From Liolophura sinensis (Eukaryota; Mollusca; Polyplacophora; Chitonida; Chitonidae), in the NCBI RefSeq assembly GCF_032854445.1, contig NC_088301.1, positions 50,951,187-51,015,186 of the forward strand: 64,000 nt of DNA, written 5' to 3'. Positions 1-12,370 of the stretch are shown piece after piece (the stretch's first letter is position 1; each line of letters starts with the position of its first letter). Under the pieces are notes generated by a model that saw nothing but the letters and a program-made list of their open reading frames with translations, ran no database searches and was not told the DNA's origin. Made by a program: the position numbers and the translations under genes.

Positions 1-474
1 TTCCTAAAATCCCAGCCTACATAGAGAGAATGACAACAGATATGGGTGCTCTCAAAAAAGCAATATAAAAAACTCAGACAACGTCAAAAACAAGCGCATA
101 TCATACTCTCGGGTAAGTTCTATACAGGTAAAAATAGTGGATGCATCACCTTTACAGGAAACATTCGTTTTTTCGGTATATGGGATTATAGAGTGGGGAA
201 ATATTTCAGTGTCTTGTTTTTTTTTCCATTGGGTGATCGATTTTTATTGTCATCTTGGATATAATTTAGAAAGGCTTTCCATAGTGAGGTTTGCCTCATC
301 TTAAGGTGCAATCATAGCCATGTATGATTACATTTAATCACATGAATCCAGTGTATACATTGAATATATTTTTACACTGTGGCCAGTTGCATACCATGGT
401 AAAGTGAGTCACAGAGTAAGAACCATAAGTCTGGAACTGTGCTTTATAGCTAACCTTCTCTTCCTCGTCTTCAG

Positions 475-1535
475 CTGTATCCAAACGACAAAACACTGCT
501 GTGAAGCCAAAACCTGCTCCAATGGTTCCGAAGATAGAGTCACCCTTGGCCATGAACCATTTGTTCATCGTCCAGCAGTCGGCTCAGTCGAGAAATCGTT
601 GCATTACTAATGGTCCAAGGATTGCCCGGTGTACCCTAAAGTCAAATTTCCAGGATTTAAAGCTGGAGGACGCTCTCATGAAAAATTGTCACGAAAGTCA
701 TCAGACTTGTCAAATGCAGATAGTTTAGATTACCAAAGTTTCCCTCACCTGTTAAGGGAACGTGCTGGAAGTGTTGTCTCTGTTGGGAGTGAATACAGCG
801 CCACGAGCGTTGTGGCCAGTGAAGAAGGGCATGATGGGATTGCATCACCGATGTCTCCGTCCAGTGATAAACCTAGCTCCACAGATAGCTGTGAAAGTGC
901 AATAATGACAGAATGCTTTGATGTTGTTGAGAAAAAACTGTTTGAAGACTCAGAAAAGGAAGCTGGTGATGAACCACCTGTTGGCGAAGATGATTCTGAT
1001 GAAACGGATGGATCTGAGGTATCAGAGGTAGACCTAGAGGATAAGGAGAATGTGTCTCTGGCATCCAGTAAAGATTCTCAAGACACAAAAGCAGCAGTTA
1101 TTGAGCAAAACTAGCCTGGAAGAAAGTGTGTTGAAGAGCAGAACTGGTTCTGACATGCCTACAGCGAGTGTAACATCCTCAGTGAAGCCCCAAGTAAAGC
1201 AAAGCCTAGTTCTAATAGGCGTTTGTCTCGTGATACTTCTGGTTTAGATGAACTCCATCTAGGTGGAGACTGTAATCAACAAAGGCTTGCAGAGGACACA
1301 GCTATGTATGTTTACCAAGTACACAAGCGCAAGCAGGCCACACGAAATTTCATGGTCATCAAATTCATCGAATTCCCAGCCTGGCTCCCCAACCTCTCCA
1401 AACTCATTCCACCAACTAGGTAAGGACAGGAAAACCATTCAACCCTTTCCCTGTACGACTGCGGAATCAGAATCGAGCCCAAAATGGGGTGAAACTGGGG
1501 CTGTATACTCAACAGACATTGGAAGAACTGGAGAG
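475..1535 (+). pseudogene. 3' coding part of an unidentified gene, with several frame changes (broken gene or assembly indels)
   Basis: A splice-acceptor-like tract (tcttcctcgtcttcag) ends at 474. Coding-like sequence follows but hops between two frames: frame of 501 (VKPKPAPMVPKIESP), then frame of 629 to 1114 (161 codons rich in Ser, Asp and Glu, with SVVSVGSEYSATSVVASEE), back near 1110 (TSLEESVLKSRTGSD), over again near 1150-1200 (KAKPSSNRRLSRDTSGL), and back near 1330 (SNSSNSQPGSPTSPNSF) to about 1535. The composition is that of an intrinsically disordered, phosphorylatable C-terminal region. At least one change sits at an A-run (about 1107-1110), where a one-base difference restores the frame. 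I do not recognise the family. It could be the last exon of a real gene with sequencing indels, or a decaying copy. The upstream exons would lie left of the window. Confidence 0.55.
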
Positions 1536-1540
1536 TAAGG

Positions 1541-4220
1541 TGTCTGGTTCAAGAAAACATATGAGCACCACAACACAGGGAAAGTCAAGGACTAATGTGT
1601 TTGGTTTGAGATAACAGAGATAACTTTGTTTGGCCTAGTCATTTGAGTCATTTGCTTGGAGTCTGGTGAGGATATTGCCAAAGTCGGTCGCAGCAACTTT
1701 GCAGCTTGCCACCATTTAACGTTTACTGCAATGACTATTTTCCTTTAACCAGTGGAGTCACAAAATATTTTTCTTTTTTGAATTGTGTTTGATGCCAGTT
1801 GACTAGATTGAAACTATGTTGTACATGAAACATTGCCAAAAGATGTAATGATTTCCATTCAGGTGCATGCATAAATGCAATAGTAGTCTTTTGCTAGAAG
1901 AAGCATTTTGATGGAGCATTCTTTTTTATCGTCTATGTGCACTCTAATCACATGGTGGATAACATGTTTGGGAATTGTTTTGTTTTAATCATAATTATTG
2001 GTCAGACTTTTAGTCTGATAAACTGCATATGTTGGACACCAAATGTCAGTATTATTTATTTCAATATCAGAATGTTGCATTGAATGTTAATGTACAGTAT
2101 ACATTAACAAAATGTGAGTAGGTCTGGCACTGCTCCAGAGCATCTTGTCTCACGTAGCTCGCCTGTATTGGCCCTATTAATTTGGTCATCCTGAGTCCGG
2201 TGTGTATGCATGTACTTGCACAAGTGAGCATGGAGAAGTTCCAGGGAAATTACCTTATTTTGTTTTGTTGGAATATTTTGGAGAAATTGAGATATATCTA
2301 TGGCAACTTGACTGTGTGCTTGACATCCTAAATTACATGAAAGTGCATTGTTACTTTTGACTGGAAATGCAGCATTTCATTTCATGCTATCCTGTATTAT
2401 ATTGTCCTGTATATTATCACTTTCAAAGTTCATGAACATGACGTCGGTAGTACATGTATTGTGGAGAGAAATAAATCTTCAACAAGAAAAGAGTTATCAA
2501 CTCATGATACTTTTGGTAATTTGGAAAAGAGATATATCTGTGCTAGATAAATATCTTTAGTGTATGGAGTTTTCATTTATTAGAATGTAGTTTGAGTCAA
2601 GCTGTGCCAGAGAAAATGATGTACATGTATTTTGTTGGAAGGCAGTTCTGAGTGACTCGTTCATGTAAACTTCAGTTTTCTCAACTTACTTCTTTGAAAT
2701 ACTTTGACAGAAAAAGTTGAATCGAGCATTTACTCATCTCTTTTAAGGTAATTAAATGTTGTCAGGGCTGATGTTCACCATGCTATTTTTTTGTCACTGA
2801 GGTAGTGTGAGTCACTAGTAAGTGGTATACTGACCAAGTAAATATTGTCAAGTTTGTTAGTCCTAATGTCACACTATTTTCCCAAATCATGGTTACCATA
2901 TGAACATAATACAAATACAGCTGAATTTGATTTTACAAACTTTGACATTATTTTAAGTACTAAACCTGCTGGACTGGAGAATAATTCTTGCTGATAGCAA
3001 GGCTAAGCATACATATAAGTATATGTACAGGTATCTTTGTGATTTTAGAGTTGACAACAATAAAGTTCATTGATTTTAGTGAATTTTAACCGAACACCTA
3101 ACTCATAGTATCTTGAAAATTGTACAGGCATGTATTCAAAGGTATGGCTTTCAGATGTCCATAGACTCGGACATCACTCTATAAATATCCAAAATAGTCT
3201 TTTAAGCTTTATCAACTTGGCAGGCATGTTTGACTCACCTCAAGGTGCTATTTAGTGCCGCAATGCCAAGCTGTACATGATAGTGACTATGTACCTGTAG
3301 ATGCCATTGGCCTGTTTTTTTATCCTGGTGTAGGAGGAAGCTGACATCAAATGAATATTAATCTATGCAAACATTGAAACTATTTTAAACAGTAACAGAA
3401 TTTGAATATTTCAGAACTTGCTTGTTCCTGAACAGCAAAGATATTGATAAATTGTTATATAGCATGGTTTATATATTTTAACTATAAGAACTGTTGATGT
3501 TCAATATTTATCGCATTGGTTATCAATAATGTGCAATAAAAATATTAACAATTTTTTTTTGCAAAGCCTTGATTTCCAGTGTAAAAACTAATGTTAATAG
3601 GGTTTACAAGTGGGCTTCTATATGTTTTGTCCTGAATTTTGTGACAGGTTATGAAATGCCAATTTACTTTTATTTTAATTTTTTTTTCTTGTCCACCCAT
3701 TGCTGATGTCTTGTTCAAGACCATGGGATTTTTTGATTACAGTGTTTTGTATAAACATATATTTATGTTTGCGTATAGGTTGTACAGATTTCTGTTCAAG
3801 AGTTCTTTTCTTTTATTTCATTTTTGTTTGCTCAACCCTGCTAATATTCCTGATCTCTGTTGTTTATGATTTATGTTAACTTATGGGACAATATAAAAGG
3901 CTCTTTAACATAAACTCTGTGGGCCTACATAAAACGTTGTCTTCGGTTTCTTTTACTGTTAATTGGTCAAAATAAACATGTGAGCTAATCTTACGATTGT
4001 TCTCTCCGTGAGTCAGGCCTGGGTTATTTTGAGAAGGCGGTTATTTTTTTTATTAGTTTTGATTAAAGAAGACATTTCGCAAATATTATGAAACTTGACG
4101 ACCAATAAATTGATGATTTGATTTGGTGCCGATGCAGATCTACATAAGAATACGGGAGTCTTTCAACAATTATACATTCATCGGATTAATGTGTGCACCA
4201 TCGCAACTAAAACCGTAAAT
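1541..4220 (+). other. AT-rich 3' flank, probably the 3' UTR of the preceding gene
   Basis: No convincing coding sequence was seen here. The stretch is T-rich with repeated tgtacatgta-type words, as in long invertebrate 3' UTRs. Canonical AATAAA poly(A) signals on the plus strand occur at 3535-3540 and 3971-3976. Where the transcript ends is inference. Confidence 0.35.
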
Positions 4221-4224
4221 TATT

Positions 4225-4440
4225 ATACGCGTATGACTCGCGCTGGATGGCTGCATAGATCCTGTCGTTCGCCAGTGTGGTCGGGTGTTCGAATCTGGCT
4301 CTCCCTGCTTCGTTTTGCGGCTTTACGGACCATTAGGTTTGTGTTACCCTCGGGAAGTGCACTGGTTTAATGACACCGGGAACCTGCACCCGCTTAGATT
4401 AATGCCATCGAAAAAGTGAATTTTTGAGTCTCTGTTATAT
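4225..4440 (+). mobile_element. tRNA-derived SINE, family B
   Basis: A pol III B-box-like motif (gtgttcgaatct, near 4286) is followed by ggctctccctgcttcg and a body ending near 4440. The same body is shared with the copy at 25603-25720 (ggctcgaatccagctctct...cggcttta). Confidence 0.5.
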
Positions 4441-4467
4441 CTCTTAAATTTATTTATATACCTCCTA

Positions 4468-4688
4468 AATTTATTTATTTGGCATTTTACGCCGTATTTC
4501 AAGAATATTTCACTTATAGACGGCGGCCAGTGTTATATGGTGGGAGGATACCGAGCAGAGCCCGGGGAGAGCCACCAACGTATGCAGGTGGAAGCGGGCA
4601 TGAGATGGACTTGAACTCGCAGCGAACGCATTGGTGAGAGGCTCGTCCGTCATTGCGCCGCGCTGGCACGCTAACCACCTCGGTCCCT
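4468..4688 (-). mobile_element. tRNA-derived SINE, family A (diverged, near full length)
   Basis: Read on the minus strand it runs from a tRNA-like head (complement of cacgctaaccacctcggtcc, right end) through the conserved body to a (TTTA)n-type tail at the left. It matches the fuller copies at 35040-35307 and 62910-63180. Confidence 0.75.
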
Positions 4689-4689
4689 C

Positions 4690-5351
4690 TTAAATTGAGC
4701 AATACTTCTTTGCTGGTAAAAAGTTAGACTAATTTATAAATAGTGAAAGTTCAATGAGATTTTATCGAACATGCGTAAATAGTGCTTGGTACTTCTGAAG
4801 TTAGATATATGCTTTGTGTGCTGTTTCGTTTCTTCCTTCTTACAATAGGCTATTATTGAAGCAGTGATTAAGTAGGATAATACAAAGAGATATATAGATG
4901 TAGTGACACAATAATTGTCGCCCCGTATCTTAATATCATTTAAGGCATTAACACATTGAGAATATATCTAACTAAATACCAAGAGTTGCCACGCTGGTTT
5001 GAATTCTCTGAAATCTAACCAATCTCTTCAGCCTTGACATGTTTGTTATTATATATTATACTATGTCTAAACAGCATATAGAGACATCGAAAATATTACC
5101 ATAATACAATCAGTTTGTCCTCGACCAGCGCAACAGATATCTTGTCAGTGCCAGCCATTTCGTGGTCTCTATAATGAGGTGGCCCATGTCGTCGTCTCTA
5201 ATGAGGTGGTAGTGATGTTTCATTGGACATGAACTTTTCCGGGTGAGCACTTCAGCCCGAAGAGTGAGATTTTGGGCACTTCAGCAGACTAAACCACACC
5301 TAACTGCTATCATTTTTCCCAAAATTGAAAGATGTTTAAATCAAGTCACTT
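4690..5351. other. no gene seen
   Basis: AT-rich intergenic sequence without a supported ORF, repeat or RNA gene. Confidence 0.4.
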
Positions 5352-5396
5352 TAACGACCAATAGCAAGCTTCCATGAAGCTTGCTATTGGTCGTTA
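5352..5396. repeat. perfect 20-bp stem hairpin
   Basis: The arm taacgaccaatagcaagctt (5352-5371) is exactly complementary to 5377-5396, with a 5-nt loop (ccatg). No gene or element in the immediate flanks explains it. Confidence 0.85.
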
Positions 5397-5519
5397 TCTG
5401 AAGTTATCTGAAGACAGAAAGAACAGGGGTAAAAGTGCAGTCATAAAACTAGCAAATCATAAACTGTCAAGTGTATAATAAATTACAGGAGGACGTAAAA
5501 TGTAGGCTGCAGATACAAC

Positions 5520-5756
5520 TTTTCAGCACGTGACTTCTTTCAATGGCATTTAGAAGTTGAGTTGGATAATAAAACGAAAATAGATAACTTCTTTTTATTC
5601 AGTGAGCGACGTTTCGGTATAGGTACTAATACCGCGATTTGTATTAATACAATAACCGTTATAAAGCATAATAATGGTATTAGCACCTATATCGAAACGT
5701 CGCTCACTGAATAAACAGAAGTTGTTATCCATATGTTCGTTTTGTTTTCAGCACGT
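5520..5756. mobile_element. foldback/MITE-like element flanked by 12-bp direct repeats
   Basis: Two long imperfect inverted arms (about 5571-5633 and 5676-5743) share tattcagtgagcgacgtttc on one arm and its complement on the other. They are separated by about 40 bp. Identical 12-mers ttttcagcacgt stand at 5520-5531 and 5745-5756. The element has no coding capacity. The left side carries about 40 bp outside the arm that the right side lacks, so the true ends are uncertain. Confidence 0.65.
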
Positions 5757-6601
5757 TGCCTTTAAAGCCAGGAGTTCAGTTAGGGGCGAAGAAAAATAGA
5801 AGCGAGTAGAACTATGGTGGTGAACTCGGGTTGAGGATTTGATGCATTGACAAGTTTTGAAATGTTTCGGAGAAAACTTTTGTGGTGCAAAATAATCATG
5901 AAGGTTGTATAAAATATGTGATCATAGGCCTAAATGTCCATATATATATCTACATTCGCTATTGTGTTCTTAATCGGGAAATGGTCAAACTACTTCTGAA
6001 GCCCCGCGTCCAAATTGTGCAATTTGTCGTATAAAACTGTATTATTTACCAAAACAGAAACGTGTGAACAGTTCATCGATTTAAAATGGAAAGGTACAAA
6101 TCTTATATAGGAAATAAATTTAAGCTTGTACAAGCCTACTCAATCAAAAATTTTGTGTCCATTAGTCAAACGAAAAACAAATCGCATCTTGTGTCCAGTT
6201 TCAAGCTGTGTATACGACGGCCCAAGAACACGCTTTGGGGACCCGGTTTGCAGGGATCCTTGCATTCTGGACTGGGAGAGTCGATCCCGTCTCTCTTCAA
6301 ATATTTTGGCGATATACACGTTTTATTACTTACAGAAATAGTTTTTCCAAACCGTATTGTCTCGCAAAACTTTTCAAATGCCAGTTATGTTGGTAAATGT
6401 GGTTTACTGGCCTGTTACAGCGATTCTGTACTTTGCTCCGGCATCTTTGACCGTGCATGTGTTTGTGATGCACGGTACCGTACTGAAAACTTACTTGATT
6501 TGTTTTGTCTAGATAGAGAAAACCAAACACGGTCCTGTGGAATATCGTTGTAGACGGTATACACGATAACCTTCTTGACTTTCAGACACAACCTGTCCAT
6601 C

Positions 6602-6775
6602 ATGCAGCGGGAGGCAGATTGGAGCGGAAGCGAAAGCTCTACGGGATTGTTTGAGCCTTATAACATGAAAGTGACCAAGAAGGAAATTTATCGACAAACT
6701 TCTGTGACCGATAATGTACTTGTGAATAGAATATGTGATGATTTTAACTCAGATGATTCACAAAAAGCAGAATAA
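6602..6775 (+). CDS. possible small protein or last exon, unrecognised
   Basis: A 57-codon frame starts at ATG 6602 (MQREADWSGSESSTG) and ends at 6773-6775, where the TAA stop is embedded in AATAAA (6772-6777). The composition is polar and acidic towards the C-terminus (DDFNSDDSQKAE). No splice partner, signal peptide or known domain was seen. The overlap of stop codon and poly(A) signal is compatible with a compact last exon, but could be chance. Confidence 0.2.
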   Translation: MQREADWSGSESSTGLFEPYNMKVTKKEIYRQTSVTDNVLVNRICDDFNSDDSQKAE

Positions 6776-7870
6776 AAGTTTTGCGATTTTACGAGCAGGT
6801 ACGTTGGGATATGACGTACCCTCCAATGGATTGAGTGGAATCGTGCTGATTTAAAAGCCAATTAACATCAGGGGTCAGATGAGTCACAAGTACTTTTGGT
6901 TAGTTTCCATACATCATACTACTCTTCACCAATATGTTATCATCTTTCAGCACATGCATGAAGTGTAGTTATCACAAATATACATTCAGTGGAAAGACCG
7001 ATGTAGTCCCCGGAAAGACCTAATCAATCCAGGTGTTTTTAAAATCAAAACAAATGCTCTCCAACTATCACAATGTCTCCATGAGAATGTAACAATCTGT
7101 CAAAATATCAGAAAGGCTTAAAGATGGTTAAACGAAAAGGCACCTAACCCTGCATCTTGTAGATAAGCTGCCGTCCCGAAAAATGAACTGCACAACAACA
7201 GTATCCCCGTCCTCCCACCCTCCTCATCCCTCCAACATCAGTTAAACTGAAATTCCTACCAATAAGTGTTTGTTCCTACAAGCGGAGTATGCAAAGAAGA
7301 AGCACCTGTAAGCCCCGTCCAGACTATCCAACATGACTCAACAAGAGTCAACAGCAAGTTGAATGCTTGAGTGTCCCGTCCACACTACAAATCAGATGGG
7401 TCAACTTTGTTCAACACTGTTGACGTGTTGAGCTTGAGCTTAAACGGTGTTGAGCTTTGTTTTTTTTTCTCGATAAATTGGAGGAAAATCTCCATATTGT
7501 TTCTTCAATGCATGAGACCCTATGGCGAGCAGCCGGAAGAATCGTGTCGTGGGTTTATCGGCGTAGAAGACGTCTAATCTTCCTATTTTGCTCAGGTCAT
7601 ATGCATGATGACGGTCAAGTTATTTCCACAGCCACAACCAAACCATCCAAGTGCGGCAATGCTTAGCATTTTATTTTATAATACGCGTAACAACCATCTA
7701 AAAACTTCAAGCTCTTCACATTAAATGAGATGTTTTTCTTTCCATGCATGCCAGGAAAGTTTATTAACGTTGTACAAGAGTGAATTTCATGGTGCAACCA
7801 TAAATTAGTCCCACCCTAGGAACCCACATGATGTGCACGTATGTCTTATGAAAATCTGTGCATTGGTGTG

Positions 7871-7871
<1 letters not shown>

Positions 7872-7909
<38 letters not shown>
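7872..7909. repeat. (TA)n microsatellite
   Basis: About 19 uninterrupted TA units. Confidence 0.95.
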
Positions 7910-7911
<2 letters not shown>

Positions 7912-8449
7912 TGGAGGTTTTACGTCGTAACAATTTTTCAGGATACTAGTATGACGACGAGGCCTTGCTTTAACCTCAGTACTGAGCGCGAAGCGAGGTA
8001 ACAAGAAGTAACAGTCCTTGGTATAATTCGTTTCATCACAAGTATCCGTGTGGAGACTCAATGCGGTCCCTCTGTGACAGTAAGTGTCTGTGTAGTCTGA
8101 ACGGGAAAAACAATGCTTCCATTGGCATTTAAAGGTGGACTTCTGACATTGTGCGCTTTACCACAAAAAACAAAATTGCTTCTTCAGCTTCTGAACGTGA
8201 CTAATAGATTATATAGCCTTTAGGTGAACCATGAGTCTCTCTTGCAACACAAAACAATGGCGTTTTCTATTTACATGTACACATGTCCACTTTTCAGCCA
8301 AATAACAAGAGCAAGCAATATAACTCAGCAGAATACAGTGAGTGTCCTTAATGATGTATTGAATCATACACATCGCAAGTAGAAACAAAAAAACCAAGAT
8401 CTCCATCCACTGAAGTGATGCAGACTGTATCCATTTTAGCTGGAATCCC

Positions 8450-11400
8450 TTAGCCATTGTCTGCCAGATCGCCCTGGTCAAAGTAACGTGTGATCAGTGT
8501 TATCAGGAGATTAAGCTGTATCAACAAAGGGTCTGCGGGACTATCCTGTAAAAACAAAACAATAGTAAATATCAAGGTTCAATGCTATAAATTAAAGCAA
8601 TGTGCAGAAAGGTTTTCAGGTTTTCCCTGCCAAACTTTAAGTTTGTTTTTAAGTTTACATAACGCATACTAACATCCAATGATAAACAGATTAAATTGTT
8701 AAAAACGAACAAGATTAAAAATTTGTTATACCATTTTGATGGGGTGAACATTGTCACCCAGAAGGAAACAGTGGTCCACCATGTAAACCGGTTTTCTTTT
8801 GTCCATCCAAAATTTTGCTACTCTCAGTTCAGAAAAAGAAAAACTGATTACTTTTGTAATTAAATCATTAGAGAAATTTTTAATCACAAACAACAAGAAA
8901 TCTGCAAACATCATTTATTTGTTTATTTATTTGATTGGTGTTTTACGGACTCCAGAATATTTCACTTATACAACGGCAGCCAGCATTATGGTGGGTGGAA
9001 TTTATCTCATGTGGCAGGGAAATGCTTAAAACAGGGCCTGGTGAACAAGCAAAAAGGTTGAAGAAGTGGTATGTACTTACAAGAGTGGCACGAAGAGTTG
9101 CACAGTGTCTGGCAAGGGAGCGAAGTAACGCACATGCTTCTGGCCTTAATGGCTTCTCCAAGCTAGCCAGAAGAGCGTAAAACCACCGACCCTGTGACAC
9201 ATAACCATTCGAGTCCCAAGTAACTATCTATATTTATGTATTTCTTTATTTATTTAAGGGTTTTGAAGTTTGTTCTTCTAGGTCACTACGTAAGAGTCTG
9301 GCGGCCATATTGGGTTCTGAGCCATTTAACTGCTGGCTGATCTACCCAAAGTTGATCTATATCCTTAGGCATTAAACCCTGTTACAGTGTCATTTACATT
9401 TACAGGGACTGGTGGAAGAAACTGGACAAGGCCATGAGGAAACCGCCAAACTACCATCACAAGGTACCTGACAAACCACCTGCCTTAAAGCCACATACGT
9501 TGCAGCAGGAACTGGAATGTACCAAGTAAACTCCAAGCATTTTCATCACTTTCCCCCTTTCTGTTTTTCAGACAGTCGTCATGTGGAATACTTTTATTTC
9601 TTTTTTTTTCAACAAATTGCTTGACACTTGGCACACATGTAGCTAAATATTTAAGGTATAATTGATCGCATAAATTTTTATACGTTTCCAAAATTTTTAG
9701 CAAAATATGATCACTCAGAATAATCTAAGATGAATATTAAAAATCTGTAGGATTGTTTTTAGTTCATATTGTGTACTATGCTTTTGGACAACAAAATTTT
9801 AAACATGATCAAAGTGGTGAAAAAGATAGCATTTTGAAAAACAATATTCTGTTTGTTTGCACTCAGCAGACTTTAAGCTTTCATTTTAAGTTTTTCTGAA
9901 AAATAAAATTATCACCATAACTTAACCACCCACCTGTTCTGTTGTAAAACCAGTAGCTTCAAACCAGTTAATATGGTATTCAAGCACTCTGATGACAGAA
10001 GTCTGCAAAGACAATCATACGAAGATTTTGAATCAATACTGTGCACAGACATCTGTAACAAGAGTTAGTATTAAAATGTGAAATAAATTCACTTCAACCG
10101 CACATATATTTGCTCAAATTATTTTTCAAATTTATAAAACCATAATTTTGATGACACCAAGTGCATTCACCTGTATTAATGACTGATAGTTTGAACACAA
10201 TGTCTTTACCTGGTCCATGCCAACAATTATGCTGAGAAGGGGTGGAGTTCCTGTGAATTTTGGCTGGTTGTCTTCACCCTCCTGTACAGCTTCTACAGCC
10301 TGCTGGGACATCTTTGTTAAAAGGCGACCAAAACAAAGTCTACACCAAGCCTCATAATCCTCAGCATGCGGCTGAAATCAGAAGAATTACACAGATTTAT
10401 ATCCAAAGGGGATCCAGATGCAGAGGTAAAGCTCTAGCCAGAAATTCATCCTTAAAAGTAATGATAAACTTCTCAATTACACAAGAAAACTAGCCAGTGT
10501 AATGCAGACAAGATCATGTTCTAACCTTAATATCTTAACCTAATTCCAATTACCTTATTATAAATTCCAATTAGCTCCAATTATAATTACCTGTTACAAT
10601 GTCCTCTAAAGACCACAACAACAATAGTAAATCCTTACCAGTTTCTTCCTTCTGATAGAAATTTCTCCAGACATCTTACACTTGGCCTTGTGTCTTGCAA
10701 AGCTCTAAACATAAGGAAGGGAAACTATTACAAAGGTTACAAGAAAAAAAATCTGAGCCAGTATTACATTCAGCTGTATGAACTGTTGTAGACAAGAGTG
10801 AAAAAGCATGTGAAGTTATATATGATATAATGTTAATCACATATAGTTTCACAAGTCCTTTCAACAACTAAAATTAGCATGGAGATTAGTTGGTATAGAT
10901 CGGTATGCATGGGGTTTAACGTCATGCTTAACAATTTTTCATACGACGACGAAGGGTCATTAGGTGTATGCACATACATTGTGTCTTCTAGTGGCAGGGC
11001 GAGTCTGGGCTGTGCTGACAACAGACATAACACCCCATATAGTCACATTATACTGACACTGGGCCAACCAGTGAAATTTCCATACTCTAACCTCTCAGTG
11101 CTGAGCACCAAGCAAGACAGCAGCAAATACCACTGGTATGACCTGAAACGAGTTTGATCCCACAGTCTCCTGACTTCGAGGCAAATTAGGTCACCAAAAC
11201 GCTCTAGAGATTAGTTTGTGAAAAATTCCATGAATTCATAGGTGATTTCCTGTATACGTACAGTGCATAAAAACATAATAAATGACAACATGTGGAAACA
11301 ACAATAGTCAGACAAATACGATATACACCTGTAATAAATAACAGACAGGGTTTTTCATCTGTTTGTAAATTTATCTGGTTATTACATACTTGTCGGACTC

Positions 11401-12370
11401 CTGAAAATTTGGCAGCTTGAGCTTTTTGCCAAGATAATGATGGTGCAAATCCTTTAGGTGGAGGATGGCAACCAGGTGTCTGGAAATATAAGAAAAAGGT
11501 TTTCATGCAATTTAATGTTTGTCTTTCCATACCTTAATATCATAATTCATATCTTTAAAAATATACATATAAAAAGCAAATTTAGTTTACACTGCCATGT
11601 AATTACTTCTTAATATATGATCATAAATCAAATACTTAGCCTTCATCAGTAAACTTGTCTCTTTCAAGCATTACTGTTTGGCTTTGACAGTGTAAACCTT
11701 TACTGGAGTCAGAATGATAACTCAACCATGTAGTCTAGACATGAAGAGCATACCTCTACCAGCTGAATGGTTTGCTTCTGCAGATACTGACTTGTGTCAA
11801 TATCAGCTACAACCACTTTTGGACAACTGCGTGCCTCAAGCCTAAATGCAGGGAAAAACAAATGCAGCCAGTGTCATGTCAAGAAGAATTATTGAACAAA
11901 CATCTAATGTTAACCATTCATACATATATAACAGAAGGATGTATTTTATCATTTAGGTGATATAATTTAGCGCATATATTGGGATGTCAAAAAAACAAAC
12001 ACACAACAGTTCTATTTATTAACCCTAAACTTCTTCTAAACTTAGGGGTTTATATACCCATCCACATACAATGGTTCTTTCTGATCAGCTTTAAACAAGA
12101 ATAAAATATAATACTCCATCTAATTTTGGTACCAACATTTTACATGTTTTACAATCAATTAACATTCTTCAAGCTCACGAGGTACAGAACGTACAATACA
12201 AAAGGTCCAATTATCGTCACCAAATATACTGAAACCGAAGTGACCTACTGCACTCGCCGGAGGTACTCGTTTCCTGTTGTCGGGGGGACATCAAGATCAA
12301 ACTCTTCCCCTGTGTCCTCTACCTGTAGGACAGGTCCGCGGTCATCGTCTGAAGAGTCATAGACGTCCAT
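8450..12370 (-). CDS. GEMIN2: Gem-associated protein 2 (SMN complex subunit), eight coding exons
   Basis: GEMIN2 binds the SMN N-terminus and clasps the Sm D1/D2/F/E/G pentamer during cytoplasmic snRNP assembly. Coding exons in transcript order are 12249-12370, 11754-11841, 11390-11479, 10639-10704, 10210-10371, 9934-10002, 9081-9191 and 8450-8545. They total 804 nt (267 aa plus stop), close to the 280 aa of human GEMIN2. All junctions are GT-AG and all phases agree. Family hallmarks are visible: [18 protein letters not shown] near the N-terminus, then [53 protein letters not shown], and the C-terminal end [11 protein letters not shown]. The first ATG (12368-12370) fits the expected N-terminus ([10 protein letters not shown]), shorter than the human one. 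Intron 10705-11389 holds a family C SINE and intron 8546-9080 holds a SINE fragment. The UTR limits are not resolved. Confidence 0.95.
8911..9000 (-). mobile_element. SINE family A fragment inside the last GEMIN2 intron
   Basis: Tail and 3' body only (tttatttgattggtgtttta to cagcattatggtggg); the tRNA head is missing. Confidence 0.75.
9400..9480. mobile_element. possible SINE body fragment in a GEMIN2 intron
   Basis: A ggtggaagaaactgg...gaggaaaccgcc...gtacctgacaaacc pattern resembles another molluscan SINE body. It is short and diverged, and recognised from general knowledge only. Confidence 0.3.
10906..11209 (-). mobile_element. tRNA-derived SINE, family C (in a GEMIN2 intron)
   Basis: Shares cacattatactgacactggg, ctctcagtgctgagcaccaag and a right-end tRNA-like head with the copy at 38620-38885. 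On the minus strand the head shows a B-box-like gggatcaaact. Confidence 0.65.

Larger units (their letters stand above)
5757..8449. other. intergenic sequence 3' of GEMIN2; no confident gene
   Basis: The longest open frame (6086-6553) has no recognisable domain. A second short frame at 6602-6775 is listed separately. A region of imperfect repeated words related to tcaacaagagtcaacag (about 7318-7460) may be a transposon end. The 3' UTR of GEMIN2 (minus strand) must lie in the right part, but I could not fix its poly(A) site. Confidence 0.3.

Noticed and set aside
6086..6553. 155-codon plus-strand ORF
   Set aside because: No domain, no coding-like composition, overlapping frames of similar length on both strands, and no splice or promoter context.
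8935..9180. Plus-strand ORF of 81 codons
   Set aside because: It is the antisense shadow of a GEMIN2 exon plus a SINE fragment.
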